Shown here piece by piece: positions 6,037-11,958 of a DNA stretch of 14,711 nt. The position numbers and the translations under genes are program-made. The notes under the pieces are model-generated. The model saw nothing but the letters and a program-made list of their open reading frames with translations. It did no database searches and was not told where the DNA came from. Source of the DNA: Rhodobacter sp. (GTDB lineage Bacteria > Pseudomonadota > Alphaproteobacteria > Rhodobacterales > Rhodobacteraceae). Position 1 is the first letter of the stretch. Each line of letters begins with the position of its first letter. The stretch is from assembly GCA_013824055.1 (NCBI GenBank), contig PNNE01000031.1, positions 1-14,711 of the forward strand, given 5' to 3'.

Positions 6037-7026
6037 TTGCAGACCGAGACCCGGGCCGTCGAATGGCCCACCCTGATCGTCTTTGCGGCAACCTACAGCC
6101 TTTGGGCGCTGGCAACCACCTATCTCTGGGCGCTGTCCCCCACCCTTGCGGTCCTGGCCGCCGCGCTGGCCATCGGGCAGTATTCCTCGCTGACGCATGA
6201 GGTGTTGCACGGCCATCCGTTCCGGTCGCAAACGCTGTCCGAGGCGCTGGTGTTCCCCGGGCTGACGGTCTTTGTCCCCTACCTGCGTTTCAAGGACCTG
6301 CATCTTCAGCACCATTTCGATCCGGCCCTGACCGACCCTTACGACGACCCGGAGTCGAACTATCTTGACCCCGCTGTCTGGGCGCGGCTCTCTGGGCCGA
6401 GGCGGGCGCTTCTGCGGTTCAACAACACGCTTTTCGGCCGGATGCTGGTGGGTCCGGCGATCTCTGCCTGGGCGCTGGTGACGGGCGACCTGGCCGAGAT
6501 GCGCAAGGGCGACCGGCGGGTCTGGCTGGCCTGGGGGCTGCATCTGGCGGGGCTGGCGCTGGTCTGGGTCTGGCTTGCCTGGGTGGGCGCGATGCCGGGC
6601 TGGGCCTATCTGCTGGCGGCCTATCTGGCCTGGAGCCTGCTGAAGATCCGCACCTACCTGGAGCACCGCGCGCATGAGGCGGCGCGGGCGCGCACGGTGG
6701 TGATCGAAAGCCGTGGGCCGCTTAGCCTGCTGTTCCTGAACAACAATTTCCACGTGGTGCATCACATGCATCCGGGCGTCGCCTGGTACAGGCTGCCGGC
6801 GCTCTACTTCGGCAACCGCGAGCATTACCTGCGGCGGAACGAGGGCTACCGCTACGCAAGCTACGTCGAGATCTTCCGGCAGTTCCTGTTCCGCGCCAAG
6901 GACCCGGTGCCGCATCCGATCTTCCCGGTCGAGAAGGGCGGGGTGCTAGAGCAGCCGGCGGAAGTGCGGAGTGGGGCCGGAATTGTCGAAGAACGGCACG
7001 CCGGGCTGATCGTGGCCCGCCACTAG
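6037..7026 (+). CDS. Membrane fatty acid desaturase family protein
   Basis: A 329-residue integral membrane di-iron enzyme of the FA_desaturase superfamily. The three histidine boxes are present: HEVLHGH (54-60), HLQHH (89-93) and HVVHHMH (239-245), plus a fourth pair in YLEHRAHE (209-213). Hydrophobic helices lie around 11-50 and 163-202. The family introduces double bonds into, or hydroxylates, membrane acyl or related lipid chains using O2; the exact substrate is unclear. The start is a TTG at 6037, since no ATG exists upstream in the open frame; GGGA lies a few bases before it. It is divergent from the XRE regulator. The last 27 or so codons run 81 bases into the convergent Nudix gene, and that tail (after FPVEKGG) does not look like conserved desaturase sequence. 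Confidence 0.9.
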   Translation: MQTETRAVEWPTLIVFAATYSLWALATTYLWALSPTLAVLAAALAIGQYSSLTHEVLHGHPFRSQTLSEALVFPGLTVFVPYLRFKDLHLQHHFDPALTDPYDDPESNYLDPAVWARLSGPRRALLRFNNTLFGRMLVGPAISAWALVTGDLAEMRKGDRRVWLAWGLHLAGLALVWVWLAWVGAMPGWAYLLAAYLAWSLLKIRTYLEHRAHEAARARTVVIESRGPLSLLFLNNNFHVVHHMHPGVAWYRLPALYFGNREHYLRRNEGYRYASYVEIFRQFLFRAKDPVPHPIFPVEKGGVLEQPAEVRSGAGIVEERHAGLIVARH

Positions 7027-7557
7027 GGCCGCAACCTCGGCCAGCACGACCTCGGTGATGAAGGGCAGGTCCAGCGCGCGGGCATCGGGCAGAGCAAGCC
7101 AGCGCAGGTGCGAAAGTTCGCCCGAGGCCAGCGCGAAATCCTCGCGGTTGTCGTCAAGGCTGTCGGCATGGGCCAGCAGGAAGCGCGCGTCGAAGCGGCG
7201 GCTGCGACCGGGGGGCGTGATCGCACGGAAGATGAAGCAGAGCGAGGGATGCTCCATCGTCGCAAGGTTCAGGCCGGTCTCCTCGGTCAGCTCACGCAGC
7301 GCGGTGGCGACCAGAGTGTCGGGCGCGGGCGCGTCTTCGGGAACCAGAAGAGAGAGACGCCGCGCGCAATCGGGTTTCAGGAAGCCGGGGCGGGCGGCGA
7401 CCGCGTCCTCGGGGTCGACGCGGCCGCCCGGAAAGACGAACTTCGACGGCATGAAGACCGCACCCGCGCCACGCTGGCCCATCAGGACCTGAGGGCCGTC
7501 GGCGCTTTCGCGCCAGAGGACGACGGTGGCGGCCGACCGAATCGGTTCGTCAGTCAT
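6946..7557 (-). CDS. Nudix hydrolase with interrupted Nudix box
   Basis: A 203-residue predicted hydrolase of nucleoside-diphosphate-linked compounds (X-ppN, possibly CoA-type). FPGGRVD (42-48) supplies the first half of the Nudix box and RELTEETGL (88-96) the second, but about 30 extra residues lie between them. In the standard motif GX5EX7REUXEEXGU they are nearly contiguous. A similar insertion is known in NUDT19-like proteins. The metal-binding REUXEE glutamates are intact, so activity is plausible. The start is the ATG at 7557, overlapping the DUF983 stop by 8 bases; a TTG at 7572 is also in frame. The 3' end overlaps the desaturase gene tail-to-tail. Confidence 0.9.
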   Translation of the reverse strand: MTDEPIRSAATVVLWRESADGPQVLMGQRGAGAVFMPSKFVFPGGRVDPEDAVAARPGFLKPDCARRLSLLVPEDAPAPDTLVATALRELTEETGLNLATMEHPSLCFIFRAITPPGRSRRFDARFLLAHADSLDDNREDFALASGELSHLRWLALPDARALDLPFITEVVLAEVAALVAGHDQPGVPFFDNSGPTPHFRRLL

Positions 7558-7957
7558 TCGGGTGGTCTGCAAAGCCGTGCATCTTGTTGGCCCATTGCAG
7601 CGCCACCATCGCCCCCTTGAGCCGGGGCAGCAGATACAGCGACAGGGCCACGGTCCCGATGGTGAAGCCGACGGCCAGGACCAGCGGTTCGGGGCGCCAC
7701 TTGGTGTAGGTGAACAGAAGCAGCGGCGCCAGAAGGTGCCCGACGATCAGGATCGTAAGGTAGGCCGGGCCGTCATCGGCGCGGTGATGGTGCAGATCCT
7801 CGCCGCAGACCGGGCAGCTGTCGCGCACCTTCAGGTAGCCGCGCAGCATCGGTCCGGCGCCGCAGTTCGGGCAGCGCCGACGCCAGCCGCGCAGGAGCGC
7901 GGACTTCAGCGGGCGATCCTCGGCGGCGAGGGTTTGGGCAGTGTCAACGGTGGTCAT
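7550..7957 (-). CDS. DUF983 zinc-ribbon membrane protein
   Basis: A 135-residue member of the DUF983 family. An N-terminal cytoplasmic zinc ribbon has two CPxCG knuckles (RCPNCGAGPML and SCPVCGEDL) about 20 residues apart. The family signature HHRADDGPAYLTILIVGH leads into two hydrophobic helices (about residues 65-85 and 90-112), followed by a short tail. The function of the family is unknown. The ATG at 7957 is chosen because it immediately precedes the conserved region; the longer open frame up to 8368 runs through the antisense of the EF-hand gene. The 8-base overlap with the Nudix gene suggests translational coupling. I recall this pair near the ribonuclease R gene in related genomes, but here the upstream neighbour is a divergent EF-hand gene. 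Confidence 0.92.
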   Translation of the reverse strand: MTTVDTAQTLAAEDRPLKSALLRGWRRRCPNCGAGPMLRGYLKVRDSCPVCGEDLHHHRADDGPAYLTILIVGHLLAPLLLFTYTKWRPEPLVLAVGFTIGTVALSLYLLPRLKGAMVALQWANKMHGFADHPND

Positions 7958-8032
7958 GGGCAAAGTCCGTTGTCCGGCCCCGGGGCTGGGGGCGTTGAAG
8001 GAGGTGAACGATAGTCGCTTCGCGCCGGGCTT

Positions 8033-8081
8033 CACAGAGGGAAGTCCCGCCCTGTGCCCAGATGTCGCAAGAATCCGCGAC
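8033..8081 (+). promoter_or_regulatory. Two hairpins in the putative EF-hand leader
   Basis: CACAG (8033-8037) pairs with CTGTG (8052-8056) around an inner GGG-AAGT-CCC. GTCGC (8064-8068) pairs with GCGAC (8077-8081) around an 8-base loop. Both lie in the 193-base divergent gap between DUF983 and the EF-hand gene, 70-118 bases before its start. They could form a structured 5' leader, but no known riboswitch is recognised and no promoter could be placed with confidence. Confidence 0.35.
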
Positions 8082-8150
8082 GGAAACCCTGCGCCGGGCC
8101 GTTTGAAGGGCATGAGGGTCGAACACCGGCCCCGGATACAGGAGAAGAAG

Positions 8151-8642
8151 ATGTCCGCTTCGAAGAAAACGGTTCTGGTTGCTCTGGCGCTGACCGGGGC
8201 CATGATTGGCACCGCTGCGCTGGCCCAGAGCAAGGGAATGTGGGGCGAAGGCCGCGGCGGGATGCTGACCGAGATGTTCGAGGCGATCGACGCCGACAGC
8301 GACGGCAAGATCACCCTGGCCGAGCTTGAGGCGCACCGGAAGGCCGAATTCGCCGCCGCCGACACCAATGGCGATGGTGCGCTGAGCCCTGATGAGCTGT
8401 CGGCGCACCAGCTGGCGCGAATTCAGGCGCGGCTGGCCGAGCGGACCCAGGCGATGCTGGACAACATGGACAACGACGGCAACGGCAGCCTGTCCGAGGA
8501 CGAGATGGGCAAGGGTCCGGGCGAGCGTCACTTTGCGCGGCTGGACACCGACAATGACGGTGCGATCTCGAAAGCCGAGGCGGAAGAGGCCATGCAGCAC
8601 CGCGGCAAGCGCGGCCACGGCGGCGGCATGGGCAACAACTAG
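8151..8642 (+). CDS. Secreted EF-hand (calmodulin-like) calcium-binding protein
   Basis: A 163-residue exported protein. A Sec signal peptide (KK, a hydrophobic core, then ALA|QS) is predicted to be cut after A25, placing the protein in the periplasm. Four canonical 12-residue EF-hand loops follow: D47-E58 (DADSDGKITLAE), D71-E82 (DTNGDGALSPDE), D107-E118 (DNDGNGSLSEDE) and D132-E143 (DTDNDGAISKAE). All have acidic residues at positions 1 and 12 and Gly at 6, so each should bind Ca2+. The tail is Gly/His/Arg-rich (HRGKRGHGGGMGNN). The start at 8151 has GGAG 6 bases upstream. An ECF sigma gene begins 46 bases after its stop, followed by anti-sigma-like and sensor-like genes, so a role as a Ca2+-responsive component or output of that system is plausible but inferred. 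Confidence 0.93.
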   Translation: MSASKKTVLVALALTGAMIGTAALAQSKGMWGEGRGGMLTEMFEAIDADSDGKITLAELEAHRKAEFAAADTNGDGALSPDELSAHQLARIQARLAERTQAMLDNMDNDGNGSLSEDEMGKGPGERHFARLDTDNDGAISKAEAEEAMQHRGKRGHGGGMGNN

Positions 8643-8656
8643 GGCTTTGCGGCCCT
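8641..8656 (+). terminator. Intercistronic hairpin between EF-hand and sigma genes
   Basis: AGGGC (8641-8645, beginning inside the TAG stop) pairs perfectly with GCCCT (8652-8656) around TTTGCG. There is no T-run, so it is more likely an attenuating or mRNA-protecting structure than a full terminator. It would allow much more EF-hand protein than sigma factor from one transcript. Confidence 0.35.
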
Positions 8657-8688
8657 GCCGCCCAGCCGCTAAGCAAGAGGGCATGACA

Positions 8689-9291
8689 ATGGCCTTCGAC
8701 GCGCATGGCGACACCTCGGACGAGGTGCTGATGGTGCTCTATGCCAACGGAGACCGTCATGCCGCGCTGGCGCTGACCCAGCGCGTCACCCCGCGCGTGC
8801 TGGCCTATGCCGCCCGGCTTCTGGGCGGCGACCGGGCCGAGGCCGAGGATGTGGCGCAAGAGACGATGCTGCGGCTCTGGCGCGTCGCGCCGCAGTGGCG
8901 GCAGGGCGAGACACGGGTGACGACCTGGGCCTACCGGGTCGCCACCAACCTCTGCATCGACCGGCAGCGGTCGCGGGGACGCAGGCGGCAGATGGCGCTG
9001 GACGACGCGCCCGAAGTGGCCGATGGCGCCGTCGGAGCCGAGGCGCGATTGCAAGAGGCCGGGCGGATGGCGGCGCTGGAGGCCGCGCTGGCCGACCTGC
9101 CCGACCGGCAGCGACAGGCGGTGGTGCTGCGCCACCTGGAAGGGATGACGAACCCCGAAATTGCAGCGATCATGGAGATCGGGGTGGAAGCGGTGGAAAG
9201 CCTGACCGCACGAGGCAAACGGGCGCTGGCGGGATTGCTTTCGGGCCGCAAGGACGAGCTGGGATATGAGGATGACCGAGATGCAGGATGA
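8689..9291 (+). CDS. ECF-type RNA polymerase sigma factor
   Basis: A 200-residue group IV sigma factor directing RNA polymerase to stress promoters. Region 2 is intact: LTQRVTPRVLAYAARLLGG, then AEDVAQETMLRLWR (the DVxQE core-binding helix) and TWAYRVATNLCIDRQR (-10 recognition). Region 4 is LADLPDRQRQAVVLRHLEGMTNPEIAAIM with the recognition helix IGVEAVESLTARGKRAL. The start at 8689 is preferred over the ATG at 8683 because AAGAGG (8675-8680) lies 8 bases before it and only 2 before the other. The gene overlaps the next one by up to 26 bases. The neighbours, a small single-pass membrane protein and a periplasmic sensor-like protein, match the CnrH-CnrY-CnrX arrangement, so this sigma is probably held at the membrane until an envelope signal arrives. 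The target promoter is not identifiable here. Confidence 0.94.
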   Translation: MAFDAHGDTSDEVLMVLYANGDRHAALALTQRVTPRVLAYAARLLGGDRAEAEDVAQETMLRLWRVAPQWRQGETRVTTWAYRVATNLCIDRQRSRGRRRQMALDDAPEVADGAVGAEARLQEAGRMAALEAALADLPDRQRQAVVLRHLEGMTNPEIAAIMEIGVEAVESLTARGKRALAGLLSGRKDELGYEDDRDAG

Positions 9292-9613
9292 TCTGGACGA
9301 CCTCCTGGCGCGTGCGGCGCAGCGGCCTGTCCTGCCGTCCGAGGCGCTGATGAACCGGGTGCTGGCCGACGCGCTGGCCCGGCAGCCGCAGGCTTCGGCT
9401 CCGGTTCCGCGACCCGCGCCGCGACCTGGCGTCCTTGCGCGGCTGTCGGCGCTGTTCGGCGGGCCGCCGGTCCTGGCGGGACTGGGGACGGCTGCGGTCT
9501 TCGGCCTGGCCCTGGGTTATCTTAGCCCGACCACGCTGAACTATCTGACGGGGACCTCGACCGAGACGGCCGAATTCTTCCCGCAAGCCGATTTTCTGAC
9601 CACGGAAGGCTGA
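9266..9613 (+). CDS. Small single-pass membrane protein, putative anti-sigma factor
   Basis: A 115-residue protein without a recognised domain. The N-terminal 65 or so residues are cytoplasmic in type: an acidic start (MQDDLDDLLARAAQRPVLPS), an amphipathic helix (EALMNRVLADALARQP) and a Pro-rich linker. One transmembrane helix follows (about 67-87, VLAGLGTAAVFGLALGYL), then about 28 periplasmic residues. Size, topology and position directly after an ECF sigma gene match CnrY-type anti-sigma factors, whose short N-terminal helix binds sigma. Start codons at 9266, 9272 and 9281 are possible; the last has AGGA 8 bases upstream. All overlap the sigma gene, implying coupled translation. The anti-sigma role is inferred from context. 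I recall relatives carrying misleading enzyme names in databases, but cannot verify this. Confidence 0.82.
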   Translation: MRMTEMQDDLDDLLARAAQRPVLPSEALMNRVLADALARQPQASAPVPRPAPRPGVLARLSALFGGPPVLAGLGTAAVFGLALGYLSPTTLNYLTGTSTETAEFFPQADFLTTEG

Positions 9614-9617
9614 TGCC

Positions 9618-10148
9618 ATGAGCGACCCCCATACCACTGCGCCCCCCACTGCGCAGCTGCCGCCGCCGGTCGTCCCGACCCCGCCGGGCACCACGTCGCG
9701 CTGGGTGAAGATCGCGTTGGCGGTCTCGGTCGCGCTGAACCTTGCGGTGGCGGGGCTGGCGGTCGGGGCCTGGCTTGGCGGCGGGCACCGCGACATGCCG
9801 CGCGACATGTCCTTCGGCCCGTTCAGCGCGGCGCTGGACGACAGCGACCGCCGCGAGCTTCGCCGCGCGCTCTTGGACCGGATGGGAGAGTTCCGCGCCG
9901 CGCGGACCGAGGCCCGGGCCGAGTTCGAGACGCTGCTGGGCACCTTGCGCGCCGATCCCTTCGACCCCGACGCCTTGAAGGCCGCCCTGGCCGCCATCGA
10001 GACCCGCAATGCCGAGCGGCTGCAACTGGGGCGCAGCCTGATCGAGACCCGCCTGATCGAGATGTCGACCGAGGACCGCCAGCGCTTTGCCGACCGGCTG
10101 GAGAAGGGCCTGCGCAAGGGTGGGCGCGACGGCGGGGGCCGCGACTAG
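9618..10148 (+). CDS. Membrane-anchored periplasmic sensor-like protein (CnrX/CpxP-like)
   Basis: A 176-residue protein. A Pro-rich cytoplasmic N-terminus (to about 28) leads to one transmembrane helix (about 30-53). A periplasmic domain made almost entirely of charged helices follows (DSDRRELRRALLDRMGEFRAARTEAR, then FETLLGTLRADPFDPDALKAAL, then ETRLIEMSTEDRQRFADRLEKG in part). This is the layout of the periplasmic heavy-metal sensor group (Metal_resist; CnrX, ZraP, CpxP relatives). ATG 9618 follows GGAAGG by 8 bases and starts 4 bases after the preceding stop, so it is co-translated with the anti-sigma candidate. Only two histidines exist (H5, H57), so the HxxxH-type metal site of CnrX is absent. 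Its stop codon overlaps that of the convergent diguanylate cyclase gene by 4 bases. Confidence 0.82.
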   Translation: MSDPHTTAPPTAQLPPPVVPTPPGTTSRWVKIALAVSVALNLAVAGLAVGAWLGGGHRDMPRDMSFGPFSAALDDSDRRELRRALLDRMGEFRAARTEARAEFETLLGTLRADPFDPDALKAALAAIETRNAERLQLGRSLIETRLIEMSTEDRQRFADRLEKGLRKGGRDGGGRD

Positions 10149-11518
10149 GCCGCCGACAGCCGGTAGGTGACCTGGTTCCGCCCGGCGCCCTTCGATTCCA
10201 GCAGCGCAAGGTCGGCCTGTTCGACCAGGCCGTCGATGGCATAGCTGTCCTCACCCGCGGCCCCGGCGACCGCGACGCCGATCGAGACCGTCACCCGCAA
10301 CTCCTCGCCCGAGAGAAGGCGGATCGGCTGGTCATCCATCGCCTGACACAGGCGTTCGGCAACCCGGCGGGCCGTGGCCATGCAGCTTTGCGGCAGGATC
10401 GCCAGGAATTCCTCGCCGCCGATGCGGGCCAGGATGTCGGTGTCGCGCAGGTTGGCGGTCAGGCGGCGGGCGACCTCGACCAGGACCTGATCGCCGGCGG
10501 CATGGCCGTATGCGTCGTTCACCTGCTTGAAACGGTCAAGGTCCATGACCATGACGGCGAACTGCGACCCTTCCTCCCGCGCGCGGGCGGCGATGGCGGC
10601 AAGCTGGGGGGCGGCGCAGCGGCGGTTGTAAAGCCCGGTCAGCGGGTCACGCATCGCCAGCCGCAAACCATCCTGCATCCGGGCACGCCGCCGGTCGGAC
10701 TGGCGCTTGCGGCGCAGCAGGCCACGGGTGCGCAAGGCCAGCTCCTCGGCCGTGATGTCGGAGCCGACCGCATCGTCCGCGCCAAGGTCGAAGGCCATCG
10801 CGGCCTCGTCCCCTTCGCCTGCGGGGCCGACCACACAGACGGCGGCATGGCGGGTGGCCTGGTGGCTTTTCAGTTCGGACAGCAGCCGCAGGGTGCCTGA
10901 CGGGTTCTGGCCATCGTCGTGCAGGATATAGACCTCGGGCTGGGCCTGGCCGGTCGAGATGTCCGCCAGCGCCTCGCGCCGCGAGACCATGACCAGACGG
11001 TCGCGCACCTGGCCTGCCAGCTTGGCCCAAAGCGGATTGCCGGGGTCCGACCCGACGACGGCGATGGTGCCCTGCGGATCGAAAGTCATGGGGGCTTCGG
11101 CCAGACCGGCAATCGCCAGCCCCTCGGCCGAGGGAAATTCGCTTTCCGCCTTCAGCCGCAACAGGTTGCGCAGCCGCGACAGGAGCACACGTTCGTTCGC
11201 GGGCCGGTCCATGACGTCGTCGGCGCCCGAGGCGAAGGCGGCCAGCCGTTCCTCGGCCGTGCCGAAAGCGGTCAGCGCGATCACCGGAATGTCGCGGCTG
11301 GCCGGGTCGCGGCGCAGCCGCTCCATCACTTCCAGACCAGAGATGTCGGGCAGGCCGATGTCCAGCAGCACCAGATCGGGCCGTTCTTCCCGCGCCACGG
11401 CGAGGCAGGTCGCGCCGTCGGCGGCCAGGATCGGATCGTAGAAGGCCGCGGTAAGCCGCGCCTGCTGGACGATCCGGTTCGCCGCCACGTCGTCAACGAT
11501 GAGAATCCGTGCGCTCAT
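10145..11518 (-). CDS. PleD-like response regulator diguanylate cyclase
   Basis: A 457-residue REC-REC-GGDEF protein, the length and layout of Caulobacter PleD, which makes cyclic di-GMP when phosphorylated. REC1 (1-122) has the acidic pair D9/D10, phospho-acceptor D53 and T83, but the conserved lysine is Arg (R105, in VMDRP). REC2 (about 150-270) lacks an acceptor Asp in the right context and is probably a dimerisation adaptor, as in PleD. The GGDEF domain (about 285-457) has DLDRFK with metal-binding D326, the active-site GGEEF (367-371) and an upstream RDTD (358-361), which forms the product-inhibition I-site. It should be an active, feedback-inhibited cyclase. The start ATG at 11518 begins the REC strand; no strong ribosome site is seen. 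No divK is adjacent. Confidence 0.93.
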   Translation of the reverse strand: MSARILIVDDVAANRIVQQARLTAAFYDPILAADGATCLAVAREERPDLVLLDIGLPDISGLEVMERLRRDPASRDIPVIALTAFGTAEERLAAFASGADDVMDRPANERVLLSRLRNLLRLKAESEFPSAEGLAIAGLAEAPMTFDPQGTIAVVGSDPGNPLWAKLAGQVRDRLVMVSRREALADISTGQAQPEVYILHDDGQNPSGTLRLLSELKSHQATRHAAVCVVGPAGEGDEAAMAFDLGADDAVGSDITAEELALRTRGLLRRKRQSDRRRARMQDGLRLAMRDPLTGLYNRRCAAPQLAAIAARAREEGSQFAVMVMDLDRFKQVNDAYGHAAGDQVLVEVARRLTANLRDTDILARIGGEEFLAILPQSCMATARRVAERLCQAMDDQPIRLLSGEELRVTVSIGVAVAGAAGEDSYAIDGLVEQADLALLESKGAGRNQVTYRLSAA

Positions 11519-11650
11519 CCCAGATGCCGTCTTTTCATTCCACTTGTTGTGGACAACTCTGCCGTCGGGAAGGTTAAGAAATCCTTTCTGGATGCGGGGA
11601 AGAGATCGAATTTCGTCTGCTGACACCAGAAGGCTGTGAAAGCGAGAACA

Positions 11651-11953
11651 ATGCAACCAGAAGTTGTAAGCGGACCTGCCAGGGACTCTGCCGTGGTGCT
11701 GGCCATTCAGGCGCTTGGCTGGATCGCGGCGGATGACGAGGTCTTTCCGCTTTTCATCACCGCCACCGGGTCCGCGATGTCAGAGCTGCGTGACCGCGCC
11801 GCCGATCCGGAATTCCTGGCGGCCGTGCTGGATTTCCTGCTGCAGGATGACCGCTGGGTGGTTGCATTCTGCGATGCCGAGGGCCATCCCTACACAGCGC
11901 CCCAGGCGGCCCGTGCGGCCTTGCCGGGCGGCGCGGTGATGAACTGGACCTGA
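11651..11953 (+). CDS. DUF3572 family protein
   Basis: A 100-residue small helical protein. The pattern AIQALGWIAADDEVFPLFITATG, then MSELRDRAADPEFLAAVLDFLLQDD, is what I remember as DUF3572, an alphaproteobacterial family of unknown function often found next to pleD, or divK-pleD. Here it is divergent from the pleD-like gene. The ATG at 11651 is used; a GTG at 11636 in frame would add five residues and has AGAAGG too close to it, so the start is uncertain. The HAD phosphatase gene starts 5 bases after its stop, suggesting an operon. No catalytic residues are visible; the protein looks like an interaction module. Confidence 0.82.
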   Translation: MQPEVVSGPARDSAVVLAIQALGWIAADDEVFPLFITATGSAMSELRDRAADPEFLAAVLDFLLQDDRWVVAFCDAEGHPYTAPQAARAALPGGAVMNWT

Positions 11954-11958
11954 GGGGC

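Noticed and set aside
7996..8008. TGAAGGAGGTGAA, complementary to the 16S rRNA 3' end
   Set aside because: It looks like a very strong ribosome site, but no start codon at proper spacing opens a convincing gene. The GTG inside it is too close and would lead through the hairpins into the EF-hand gene.
8082..8106. GGAAAC and CGTTTGA as an ECF-type autoregulated promoter for the EF-hand/sigma operon
   Set aside because: The elements resemble ECF -35 and -10 boxes, but the spacer is about 12 bases instead of the usual 15-17, so the call is not supported.
9266..9613. Enzyme annotation for the 115-residue protein
   Set aside because: It has one transmembrane helix, no catalytic motif and is far too small for an enzyme such as dihydroorotate dehydrogenase. 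Anti-sigma topology fits better.
11540..11556. CCAC-TTGTT-GTGG inverted repeat in the PleD/DUF3572 gap
   Set aside because: The stem is only 4-5 bp. It overlaps the DnaA-box-like word and has no second copy to support an operator.
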